The translations under genes were made by a program, and so were the position numbers. Below the pieces are notes generated by a model that saw nothing but the letters and a program-made list of their open reading frames with translations, did no database searches and was not told where the DNA came from. Source: DATHTC01 sp963746805 (GTDB lineage: Bacteria; Actinomycetota; Thermoleophilia; Gaiellales; Gaiellaceae). From it: a stretch of DNA of 64,000 nt. The stretch spans positions 124,001-188,000 of the forward strand of contig CAVVCQ010000001.1 in the NCBI GenBank assembly GCA_963746805.1. Reading direction: 5' to 3'. How positions within the stretch are numbered: position 1 is the first letter of the stretch; every line of letters begins with the position of its first letter. Below, piece by piece: positions 34,279-41,612 of this stretch.

Positions 34279-35837
34279 CGCCGACACCCGGTCGTGGGTT
34301 CAGCCGGAAGCGGTTCCTGGGTGCGTTGGGCATCGGAGCCGGCGCGATCGCCCTCGATCCTGCAAGCGTGGTCGCGGCGCCCGGCCGCGCGGATGCCGCT
34401 CACGCTCACGCGGCCGTGCGCTCCGACCATTTCGGGCGCATCTTCCGGCTGCCGGCGTTTGCGAACCCGAGCGCGAAGATCGAGGCGGCGCTACGCGAAC
34501 TCGGCGAGCCGGGAGGGCTGCTCGACGCGAACGATCAGCTGGCAGCCGGGCCGAAGGCGCTGATCCTCGACCTGTCGCTGAGCGCGAACAATCCGAACAA
34601 CCCGAGCCAGACGGCGGGGACGACGTTCTTCGGCCAGTTCCTCGACCACGACATGACCTTCGACGGGAGCTCCAGGCTCGGGCACGCAACGGCTCCGGAG
34701 GCGGCGCGCAACCTCCGCACGCCCGCCTTCGACCTCGACTCCGTCTACGGTGCCGGGCCGATCGCCGAGCAGCATCTCTACGACCCCGTCGATCACGTCA
34801 AGCTCGCCGTCGAAAGCGGCGGCGTCCACGAGGATCTGCCGCGGCGGGCCGACGGCGGCGCGATCATCGGCGACCCGCGCAACGACGAGCACCTGATCAT
34901 CTCGGCGCTCCACTGTGCGTTTCTGCGCTTCCACAACCGCGCGGTCGACCTCGTGCGGGCACAAGGTGCCGCCACAGAGCCGGCGGCCGTCTTCGCCGAG
35001 GCGCGCAGGCTGCTGACCTGGCACTACCACTGGTTGATCCTGCACGAGTTCCTGCCGCAGATCGTCGGCCGGCAACTGGTCGACGACGTGCTCCGACGCG
35101 GCCGGCGCGTCTTCAAGGCACGCCGCGGCCTGGCCCTCGTCCCGGTCGAGTTCCAGGCGGCCGCCTACCGGATGGGGCACAGCATGGTGCGGCCGTCGTA
35201 CCGCGCCAATCTCGCCGGCGACGAGGGGCAGCCGTTCTTCGCCTTCGTCTTCGACTCCTCGCAGGAGGGAAGGGCCGACCCCGACGACCTGCGCGGCGGC
35301 TCGCGCGCCCCGAGGCGCTTCGTCGACTGGGAGACCTTCTTCGACTTCGGCGACGGCGAGGTCCGGCCGAACAAGCGGATCGACACGAAGATCTCCACGC
35401 CGCTCTTCCACCTTCCGCTCGGCGCGATCGCAAGTCACGACCCGCCGACCTCGCTGGCGCAGCGCAACCTGCTCAGACACCTCACGTGGCAGCTCCCGTC
35501 GGGCCAGTCCGTCGCACGTGCGATGCGCGTCCGCCCGCTCGAGCCGTCCCAGCTCCGGGAGCTCGCGCCCCTCGGCGTCCGCTTCGAGCGGAGCACGCCG
35601 CTCTGGTACTACGTGCTCAAGGAGGCCGAGCTCCTCGCGGACGGGCTCCACCTCGGCCCCGTCGGCGGACGCATCGTGGCCGAGGTCTTCATCGGCCTGC
35701 TGCAGACCGACCCCGGCTCATACGTGTCCACTCGGCCGCGCTGGCGGCCGACGCTGCCGGCCCGGGGCGAGTCGTTCCGGATGACCGACTTCCTCGCGTT
35801 CGCGGGCGTCGACCCCGTGTCCCGCCGCACTCGCTGA
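34275..35837 (+). CDS. Animal-type haem peroxidase, probably exported
   Basis: 520 residues. The N-terminus SRKRFLGALGIGAGAIAL looks like a Tat-type signal with one Lys in place of Arg. The peroxidase (An_peroxidase) domain shows FFGQFLDHDMTFD with the distal histidine (~125) and Ca-ligand Asp, then SVYG at the substrate loop, RNDEHLIISALHCAFLRFHN, and the proximal histidine in YRMGHSMVRPSY (~302). It uses H2O2 to oxidise halides or phenols. The ATG overlaps the stop of the glycine-rich/collagen-like gene (ATGA), so the two are made together. The peroxidase is full-length in frame, with no break. Confidence 0.87.
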   Translation: MTPTPGRGFSRKRFLGALGIGAGAIALDPASVVAAPGRADAAHAHAAVRSDHFGRIFRLPAFANPSAKIEAALRELGEPGGLLDANDQLAAGPKALILDLSLSANNPNNPSQTAGTTFFGQFLDHDMTFDGSSRLGHATAPEAARNLRTPAFDLDSVYGAGPIAEQHLYDPVDHVKLAVESGGVHEDLPRRADGGAIIGDPRNDEHLIISALHCAFLRFHNRAVDLVRAQGAATEPAAVFAEARRLLTWHYHWLILHEFLPQIVGRQLVDDVLRRGRRVFKARRGLALVPVEFQAAAYRMGHSMVRPSYRANLAGDEGQPFFAFVFDSSQEGRADPDDLRGGSRAPRRFVDWETFFDFGDGEVRPNKRIDTKISTPLFHLPLGAIASHDPPTSLAQRNLLRHLTWQLPSGQSVARAMRVRPLEPSQLRELAPLGVRFERSTPLWYYVLKEAELLADGLHLGPVGGRIVAEVFIGLLQTDPGSYVSTRPRWRPTLPARGESFRMTDFLAFAGVDPVSRRTR

Positions 35838-35855
35838 TTCGGCGAGAATCCGCGC

Positions 35856-36422
35856 GTGCCACACGACCTGCGGGTCATCACGTACGAGACGATCGTCGCG
35901 GGCGCGCGCCGGCACTTCCTTCGCAGGGGCACGATCGACATGGAGGAGCTCGCGTCCGAGCTCGCGGTGAGCCGGGCCACCCTGTATCGCGCGGTCGACG
36001 GCCGCGACCGCCTGCTCGGGGACGTGCTCTGGAGCCTCGCCGAGCACACGTACGCGGAAGCGCGCCTCGAGGTCGCCTCGCGCGGCGTCGACGCCATCCT
36101 CGAGATCTCGCACCGCTTCACCGAGGCCGTCACGACCTCTCCGCCGTTCCGCCGCTTCCTCGAACAGGAGCCGCAGACGGCGTTGCGTGTGCTCCTGACT
36201 CCCGCCGGCGGGGTGCACGAGCGGGCGGTCGCGCTGCACCGGGAGGTCTTCGCCGAGGCGTTCGCGGGCCACGAGGACGAGCTCATCGGCGACCTCGACA
36301 CCTCCGCGTACCTCTACGTGCGGCTCCGCGAGTCGATTCTCTACGCGGACGTCGTGAGCGGGCGCCAGCCCGATCCCGACGTGGCCGAGCGCGCGGTTCG
36401 TGCCCTGCTGACGTCGCGCTGA
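35856..36422 (+). CDS. QsdR/TetR-like transcriptional regulator
   Basis: 188 residues, GTG start. An N-terminal helix-turn-helix (MEELASELAVSRATLYRAVDGRDRLLGDVLW, read as two adjacent helices) follows a short basic arm. The C-terminal ligand domain includes FRRFLEQEPQTALRVLLTP and RLRESILYADVVSGRQP, as in QsdR regulators linked to lactone-degrading operons. It begins 18 bp after the peroxidase gene on the same strand. Whether it controls the peroxidase operon or another one is unclear. Confidence 0.7.
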   Translation: MPHDLRVITYETIVAGARRHFLRRGTIDMEELASELAVSRATLYRAVDGRDRLLGDVLWSLAEHTYAEARLEVASRGVDAILEISHRFTEAVTTSPPFRRFLEQEPQTALRVLLTPAGGVHERAVALHREVFAEAFAGHEDELIGDLDTSAYLYVRLRESILYADVVSGRQPDPDVAERAVRALLTSR

Positions 36423-36510
36423 GAGCCGGGTCTCAGGTTTGCCGCGACGGCTTCGCGGCGACGCAATGCGGAAAGGATCGGCGCGTCGCTCGCCCAGGGG
36501 AGGTCGGATC

Positions 36511-37848
36511 GTGTTCAGGCGCAGTCTCGTCATCGCAGCGCTCGCCGGCGCAGCAACCCTCGTCGCTCCGGCCACCGCGGCGGCCGACCCGCTCGTCCAG
36601 GGGCCGATCCCCGGCACGGCGCCCGGAAACCCGGGCTCGCCCGTGCTCGGCGAGACCTACCCGTTCTTCTCCACGTGGCTCGACCTCGCGGCGAGCGGCT
36701 ACGTGGAGGAGGAGTTCTACGTGTCGGGTGCCGCCGACGCGTACGCGACCACGGGCGCGAAGCTTGCGTCCAACGTGCCGTATCGGACGCGCTTCGTCGT
36801 CCGCCGGCCGGCCTCGCAGGCCGCGTTCAACGGCACCGTCCTCGTCGAGTGGCAGAACGTCACGGCGGGTTACGACCTCGACGCGCTCTGGAACCGCCGG
36901 CATCTGCGCGAGGGCTACGCATGGGTCGGCGTCTCCGCGCAGCGCGTCGGCGTCGACCAGCTGCGCGCGTGGAGCCCGGCGCGGTACGGCTCGCTCGACG
37001 TCACCGGCGGCGCAGCGTTCACGACCGACCAGCTCTCGTACGACATCTTCGCGCAGGCGGCCGAGGCGATCCGCTCGCCGGGCGCCGTCGACCTGCTCGG
37101 CGGGCTCGACGTCGAGCGCGTGCTCGCGATCGGCGCGTCGCAGTCGGCCGGGCGCATGACCGTCTACTACAACGTCGTCCTCCCGCAGGAGCAGCCGGTC
37201 TTCGACGGCTACGCCTTCGTCGTCGGTACCGCGCCGTCGCGCGTAGGCACCGAGCCGATCATCCAGGTGCTGTCCGAGACGGACGTGACGAATCCGCTCA
37301 CCCGCCGCCCCGACAGCGACGTCTTCCGCCGCTGGGAGGTCGCCGGCGCCGCGCATTCGGGCTGGGAGGGCCAGGAGTACCGGCGGCCGCTGTCGATCCG
37401 CGACCTCGGCGCCGCGCCGGTCTACGAGTGCACGAACCCGCCCTTCAGCCGGATCCCGCTCAGCCAGGTGATCGAGGCCGCCTACGCACACCTCGCGCGC
37501 TGGGTCGACGGCGGGCCGCCGCCGCCCCACGCGCCGTACCTCGAGTTCAGCGGCACCACCAAGGTCCGCAACGAGCTCGGGCTCGCACTCGGCGGGATCC
37601 AGCTCTCGCAGGTGGCGGTGCCGACGGCGCTCAACACCGGGTCGAACTCCGGGCCGTCGTTCTGCATCCTCTTCGGCACGCACGTCCCGTTCGGCGACGA
37701 GCAGCTCGCCGGGCTCTACCGCAACCACGGGCAGTACGTGAGCGCGGTGGCGCGGACGGACGAGGCCAACGTCGAGGCGGGCGTCCTGCTCGAGGCGGAC
37801 GCCGAGGAGAACCAGCGCGAGGCCGCGCGCTCGGGCGTCGGGAAGTAA
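36511..37848 (+). CDS. Secreted alpha/beta-hydrolase-domain protein (Abhydrolase_10-like)
   Basis: 445 residues from the GTG at 36511, chosen because AGGGGAGG lies just upstream and a signal peptide follows directly (RRSLVIAALAGAATLVAP, cleavage near ATAAA). The longer frame from 36439 would add an odd arginine-rich leader. Core motifs: GTVLVEWQNVTAGYDLDALW, EGYAWVGVSAQRVG, nucleophile elbow AIGASQSAGRM (Ser), and AGAAHSGWEGQEY with a His candidate. The family acts on unknown ester or lactone substrates and is common near peroxidase or catechol genes. Confidence 0.7.
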   Translation: MFRRSLVIAALAGAATLVAPATAAADPLVQGPIPGTAPGNPGSPVLGETYPFFSTWLDLAASGYVEEEFYVSGAADAYATTGAKLASNVPYRTRFVVRRPASQAAFNGTVLVEWQNVTAGYDLDALWNRRHLREGYAWVGVSAQRVGVDQLRAWSPARYGSLDVTGGAAFTTDQLSYDIFAQAAEAIRSPGAVDLLGGLDVERVLAIGASQSAGRMTVYYNVVLPQEQPVFDGYAFVVGTAPSRVGTEPIIQVLSETDVTNPLTRRPDSDVFRRWEVAGAAHSGWEGQEYRRPLSIRDLGAAPVYECTNPPFSRIPLSQVIEAAYAHLARWVDGGPPPPHAPYLEFSGTTKVRNELGLALGGIQLSQVAVPTALNTGSNSGPSFCILFGTHVPFGDEQLAGLYRNHGQYVSAVARTDEANVEAGVLLEADAEENQREAARSGVGK

Positions 37849-37856
37849 CCGGAGCG

Positions 37857-38558
37857 TCAGCCCAGCATCGCCGCGCGCGGTCGCTCGACCGTCGCGAACG
37901 CGCTGCGGCGAAGCCACTGCGGAAAGGCGCGCGCCAGGTTGCGCGGCCCTTCGACCTGGAGCTCGCCGGCGCGGATCGCGACCGGGATCGAGGCGTCGCC
38001 GAGCCACACGCCGATCAGCGCGCGGAGCCTGCCGGACACGACCAGGTCGACCTGGAAGCCGGGATCGCGGTAGCAGACGTCGACGTCGTCGCGGTCGAGG
38101 ATCAGCCACGTGACCCGGGGCAGGTTGCCGCGCACGTCGTTGAACCGGAACCGCACCACCACGCGGTGATCCGGCAACGCCTCCGTCGCGATGTTGCGCT
38201 GCATGTCCCACATCAGCAGGCGCGGATCGAGCTCGTCACGCGAGAGCTCGCTGCGGGCCCAGCGCTGTCCCCAGGTGCCCAGGCCCATGATGATCGGGCG
38301 CAGCTCCTCCCCCGCCGGCGTCAGGTGGTACTCCGGCCCGCGGCCGTCGGGGCCCCTGCGGCGCTCGACGATGCCCGCGTGCTCGAGCTCCCGCATGCGC
38401 TTCGCCAGCAGGCTGCGCGACATCAGCGGCACGCCGCGCTGCAGGTCGTTGAAGCGATGGCTGCCGCACAGCAGCTCGCGGACGACGAGCGGCGTCCACC
38501 GCTCGGCCAGCACCTCGCTCGCCTTGGCAACCGGACAGAACTGGCCGTAGCCGCGCAC
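37857..38558 (-). CDS. HxlR-family regulator with C-terminal SCP2-like domain
   Basis: 233 residues from the GTG at 38558. N-terminal HxlR winged helix: FCPVAKASEVLAERWTPLVV, then RFNDLQRGVPLMSRSLLAKR, MRELEHAGIVERRR and EYHLTPAGEEL. The cysteine near the start (QFCPV) is kept, as in redox- or thiol-sensing HxlR proteins. Residues ~115-230 form an extra beta-rich domain (VVRFRFNDVRGNLPRVTWLI, DPGFQVDLVVSGRLRALIGV) like SCP2 sterol-carrier folds, which could bind a hydrophobic effector. It is divergent from the flavoenzyme gene and likely regulates it. Confidence 0.8.
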   Translation of the reverse strand: MRGYGQFCPVAKASEVLAERWTPLVVRELLCGSHRFNDLQRGVPLMSRSLLAKRMRELEHAGIVERRRGPDGRGPEYHLTPAGEELRPIIMGLGTWGQRWARSELSRDELDPRLLMWDMQRNIATEALPDHRVVVRFRFNDVRGNLPRVTWLILDRDDVDVCYRDPGFQVDLVVSGRLRALIGVWLGDASIPVAIRAGELQVEGPRNLARAFPQWLRRSAFATVERPRAAMLG

Positions 38559-38605
38559 GCGTCGACGGTAGGCACGGAAGGGGAGGCGGTCAAGTTCACA
38601 TCGAG

Positions 38606-38630
38606 AACCGGTTGGGTCCAGATCGTGGAC
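38606..38630. promoter_or_regulatory. Dyads between HxlR gene and flavoenzyme gene
   Basis: The 135-bp divergent gap contains a perfect palindrome AACCGGTT (38606-38613) and, 2 bp on, GTCCA-GATCG-TGGAC (38616-38630). Their position suits an HxlR operator controlling both directions. Confidence 0.35.
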
Positions 38631-38693
38631 TGGACGCGGCGGCCCCGCGGAGGGACGCTGGGCTCGACGAACTCGAGCACGAAGGGAGAAACG

Positions 38694-40100
38694 ATGGCCA
38701 CGGCGCAGCGGGAGCTCGGACGGGAATCGATCGAACGGCTGGCCGGACGGTTGCGAGGTGAGGTCATCGCGCCCGGCGACGCCGGCTACGACGCGGCGCG
38801 GATGGTCTGGAACGCGTCGGTCGACCGGCACCCGGCGCTCGTGGCGCGGTGCACAGGGGTGCCCGACGTCGTGGAAGCGGTGCGGTTCGCCCGGGCGGCC
38901 GAGCTCCCGGTCGCCGTGCGCGGCGGCGGCCACAACGTCGCCGGGTTCGGGTCGTGCGACGGAGGCGTCGTGGTCGACCTCTCGCCCATGCAGGCGGTGC
39001 ACGTCGATCCGGAGGCCCGGATCGCCACCGCCGAGGGCGGGACGCTCGGCGCGGCGTTCGACCGCGAGACGCAGGCGTTCGGGCTCGCGACGACGCTCGG
39101 GATCGTCTCGAGCACGGGGATCTCGGGCTTGACGCTCGGCGGCGGCATCGGCTGGCTCCAGCGCAAGCACGGTCTCACCGCCGACAACCTCGTCGCGGCC
39201 GAGCTCGTGACGGCCGAGGGCGAGCTGGTGCGCGCATCCGCCGACGAGAACCCCGACCTCTTCTGGGGCCTGCGCGGGGGCGGGGGCAACTTCGGGATCG
39301 TCACGTCGTTCAGCTACCGGCTGCATCCCGTCGGCCCGGACCTCCTCTGCGGCCTCCTCGCGTGGCCGGCGGAGGACGCCGCCGACGTCCTGCGTCTGGT
39401 CCGCGGCTTCATGGCGGAGGCGCCCGACGAGGTGATGACGATCTCGATCCTGCGCACCGCGCCGCCGGCTCCGTTCCTGCCCGAGTCGGTCCACGGCAGC
39501 CCGATCGCAGCGATCGCGTGCTGCTATGCCGGCCCTCCGGAGGAGGGGGAGGCCGCACTAGCGCCGCTGCGGGAGCTCGACGGGCTCGTCGGCGACGCGC
39601 TCGCGGTGCGGCCCTACACCGCGTTCCAGTCGATGTTCGACGGCTCCTGGGCACCCGGGTTCCACAACTACTGGAAGGCGGAATACCTCACCGGCATCTC
39701 CGACGAGTCGATCGAGCAGGCCGCCGGGTATGCGCTCGCGCACAGCTCGCCCCTCTCGGACTTCAAGTTCGCCGCCCTCGGCGGTGCGGTCGCGCGCGTC
39801 GGCGAGGATGAGACGGCGACCGGCTTCCGCGACGCGCCGTACGTGCTCAACATCAACACGCGCTGGGCCGATGCGGCGGAGTCCGATCGCCACATCGCGC
39901 ATACGCGGGAGCTCTACGAGGCCTTCCTGCCGTCCTCGGCCGGCGGCGTCTACGTCAACTTCCTCGGCGACGAGGGGGAGGACCGCGTGCGGGCCGCGTA
40001 CGGTGACGCCCGGTACGCACGCCTCCAGGAGCTGAAGCGCCGCCACGACCCGGACAACGTGTTCCGCTTCAACCAGAACATCACGCCCGCGTCCGGCTAG
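38694..40100 (+). CDS. FAD-binding oxidoreductase (berberine-bridge/PCMH type)
   Basis: 468 residues from the ATG at 38694 with GAAGGGAG upstream. It has a PCMH-type FAD domain: PVAVRGGGHNVAGFGSCDGG, where the His is the usual 8-alpha flavin attachment site, then VHVDPEARIATAEGGTLG, GLTLGGGIGWLQRKHGLTAD and GGGGNFGIVTSFSYRLHPVG. The second (cysteinyl) attachment site of bicovalent enzymes is replaced (GGGIGWL). The C-terminal berberine-bridge domain ends HDPDNVFRFNQNI. Such enzymes oxidise sugars, alkaloids or phenolics. No signal peptide is visible. It is divergent from the HxlR-SCP2 gene. Confidence 0.87.
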   Translation: MATAQRELGRESIERLAGRLRGEVIAPGDAGYDAARMVWNASVDRHPALVARCTGVPDVVEAVRFARAAELPVAVRGGGHNVAGFGSCDGGVVVDLSPMQAVHVDPEARIATAEGGTLGAAFDRETQAFGLATTLGIVSSTGISGLTLGGGIGWLQRKHGLTADNLVAAELVTAEGELVRASADENPDLFWGLRGGGGNFGIVTSFSYRLHPVGPDLLCGLLAWPAEDAADVLRLVRGFMAEAPDEVMTISILRTAPPAPFLPESVHGSPIAAIACCYAGPPEEGEAALAPLRELDGLVGDALAVRPYTAFQSMFDGSWAPGFHNYWKAEYLTGISDESIEQAAGYALAHSSPLSDFKFAALGGAVARVGEDETATGFRDAPYVLNINTRWADAAESDRHIAHTRELYEAFLPSSAGGVYVNFLGDEGEDRVRAAYGDARYARLQELKRRHDPDNVFRFNQNITPASG

Positions 40101-40279
40101 CCGCCGGGCGCGGGCTCCGGCAGGCTTGCGGTGCAGTCGGGGCAGATCCCGTGCGTGAGCATGTCGGGATCGAGGGCTCCCTGAGGCGCGACCCAGTCGC
40201 CCTCCAGCCGCACGCGCCCGCACCAGGCGCAACGGAGGAGGAGCTCGACGCGCGGCGGCTGCGCAGGCCCGGTCGGCAT
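40097..40279 (-). CDS. Small CxxC zinc-ribbon-like protein
   Basis: 60 residues from the ATG at 40279. CAWCGRVRLEGDW is followed by THGICPDC, four cysteines in two pairs. The same CxxCxRIRxxxxxW...HGICPxC block occurs as a C-terminal module on bacterial histidine kinases and response regulators. Here it stands alone, without any sensor or receiver domain, which suggests a small partner or a separated module. The last 4 bp overlap the convergent flavoenzyme stop. A longer frame to 40396 is possible but has no support. Confidence 0.55.
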   Translation of the reverse strand: MPTGPAQPPRVELLLRCAWCGRVRLEGDWVAPQGALDPDMLTHGICPDCTASLPEPAPGG

Positions 40280-40398
40280 GGACGCTGATGATCCCTCCGA
40301 GATCGCCGCTGCTCTACCACCCGGACGGATGGTCCATCCTGGTCGCCAAGTGGGAATTCTCACAAACGCGCTAGCAAGCGCACCCCGGGCGCGCAACG

Positions 40399-40608
40399 AT
40401 GGTGCGAGGCGCGCCCGACGCGGGACGGAGCTGGGGAACTGACGGCGTTATCAGGCCTCGGCGAGCGACCATGTCGGGCGCGCCGAGAATCCCCCGTCCG
40501 GGTCATGCTCTCGCCGGGTCGAAGCGGCACCATGGGGAGGCCGGTTCTCCCCTCATCTTCCGGCACCTGCGGAAAGGCCCTCTGCGGCAAGCGGGGGGCT
40601 TTCTTTTT
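40399..40608 (+). ncRNA. Candidate structured RNA ending in an intrinsic terminator
   Basis: This 210-bp part of a 421-bp gene-free stretch (40280-40700) has no coding frame but nested stems. ATGGTGC (40399-40405) pairs with GCACCAT (40527-40533). Inside, GGCGCGCCCGAC (40408-40419) pairs perfectly with GTCGGGCGCGCC (40473-40484). A hairpin GGGGAG/CTCCCC (40534-40552) follows, then a terminator-like stem and T-run (40571-40608). No known riboswitch or housekeeping RNA signature was recognised. The other parts of the gap, 40280-40398 and 40609-40700, show only a short palindrome at 40327-40339 (GGATGG-T-CCATCC) and nothing else. Confidence 0.45.
40571..40608 (+). terminator. Intrinsic terminator
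   Basis: GGAAAGGCCCTC and GGGGGGCTTTC can form a GC-rich stem with a few mismatches, followed by TTTTT (the run reads TTCTTTTT with the preceding bases). It is one of very few true T-run terminators seen in the window. It ends the candidate RNA at 40399-40608 on the + strand. Confidence 0.55.
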
Positions 40609-40700
40609 GGCGTGGAGAACCCGTGGTCCGATCGCTCCGAGGAACTGTCGGTCTCGATCCGGGACATGTGCCTCAGTGTCTGACACCGGCCATGGCCGCT

Positions 40701-41447
40701 TTAGAGGCGGCCGGCATCGACGATCCGCTGCAGGAACTGCTGCGTGCGCGGCTCGCGCGGCGCGGAGAAGATCTGCTCCGGCGGGCCCGACTCGAGGATG
40801 ACGCCCTCGTCGAGGAAGCAGACCCGGGCGGCGACCTCGCGCGCAAAGCCCATCTCGTGCGTCGCGATCAGCATTGTCATCCCGCCGGCGGCGAGCTCGC
40901 GGACGACGTTCAGCACCTCGGCGACGAGCTCCGGGTCGAGCGCGCTCGTAACCTCGTCGAGGAGCAGGAGCTCGGGCCGCATCGCGAGCGCGCGCACGAT
41001 CGCGACCCGCTGCTGCTGGCCGCCGGAGAGCCGGTCGGGGTAGTCGCGCGCCCGGTCGGCGAGCCCGAAGCGGCCGAGGAGCTCGAGCGCACGGTTCTCC
41101 GCCTCCGCGCGGGAGAGCCGGAGCGCCTTGCGCGGCCCGAGCGTCACGTTGTCCAGGACCGACATGTGCGGGAAGAGGTTGAACGCCTGGAAGACGATCC
41201 CGACGCGGCGCCGAGTCGCGTTCTCGTCGATCCCCGCCCGGGTCACGACCTCGCCCCCGATCAGGATCCGGCCCCCGTCGATCGGCTCGAGCAGGTTCAC
41301 GCATCGCAGCAGCGTCGACTTGCCCGAGCCCGACGCGCCGATGAGGCAGACGACCTCGTGCTCCTCGACGGCGAGGTCGATGCCGCGCAGCACACGCACG
41401 TTGCCGAACGACTTCTCCACGCCTTCGAGCCGGAGCTGCTCCGCCAT
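40701..41447 (-). CDS. Polar amino-acid ABC transporter ATPase (GlnQ/HisP type)
   Basis: 248 residues. Walker A GASGSGKST (after VVCLI), signature LSGGQQQRVAIVRAL, Walker B LLLLDEVTSALDPELV. The SALDPELV continuation, FQAFNLFPHMSVLDNV, and the ATHEMGFAREVAARVCFLDEG block are diagnostic of GlnQ/HisP/ArtP ATPases. It works with the permease and binding protein encoded upstream on the same strand. A 164-bp nested palindrome separates it from the permease gene. Confidence 0.9.
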   Translation of the reverse strand: MAEQLRLEGVEKSFGNVRVLRGIDLAVEEHEVVCLIGASGSGKSTLLRCVNLLEPIDGGRILIGGEVVTRAGIDENATRRRVGIVFQAFNLFPHMSVLDNVTLGPRKALRLSRAEAENRALELLGRFGLADRARDYPDRLSGGQQQRVAIVRALAMRPELLLLDEVTSALDPELVAEVLNVVRELAAGGMTMLIATHEMGFAREVAARVCFLDEGVILESGPPEQIFSAPREPRTQQFLQRIVDAGRL

Positions 41448-41448
41448 C

Positions 41449-41612
41449 AGTGCCCCTTCCAGTGACGGTCTCGCGTTTCTGGCGACTGACCGGGGTCGTC
41501 CGGCAAGGACGCAGGGAGCGTCAATATGCGGGCATATTGGCGCGACCGAGGACGCAGCCGGGCGGCCCCGGGCACCGCCAGAAACGCTCTGACTGTTGCT
41601 GGAAGGGGCACT
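41449..41612. repeat. 164-bp nested palindrome between permease and ATPase genes
   Basis: The outer arms AGTGCCCCTTCCAG (41449-41462) and CTGGAAGGGGCACT (41599-41612) are perfectly complementary. Further inside, GCGTTTCTGGCG (41473-41484) matches CGCCAGAAACGC (41576-41587), and the centre is CAATATGC-GG-GCATATTG (41522-41539). Between them CGGGGTCGTCCGGC faces CGGGGCCGCCCGGC (two T/C differences, G-U pairs in RNA). It fills the gap almost exactly, its right end covering two bases of the permease stop. A MITE-like element or a large intercistronic RNA hairpin are the two readings. Confidence 0.8.

Noticed and set aside
36675..40100. A 1141-residue open frame crossing the hydrolase, HxlR and flavoenzyme genes
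   Set aside because: Only its last 468 residues are a real gene. The first part is arginine-rich shadow sequence of the secreted hydrolase gene and the antisense of the HxlR gene.
40441..40484. Integron attC-like or IS-end reading of the 12-bp inverted repeats
   Set aside because: No R/L box pair, no transposase or integrase gene nearby, and no target-site duplication; the RNA reading fits better.
41449..41612. Treating the palindrome as an ordinary intrinsic terminator
   Set aside because: It is far larger than a terminator, has no T-run, and lies inside an operon whose downstream ATPase is needed with the permease.
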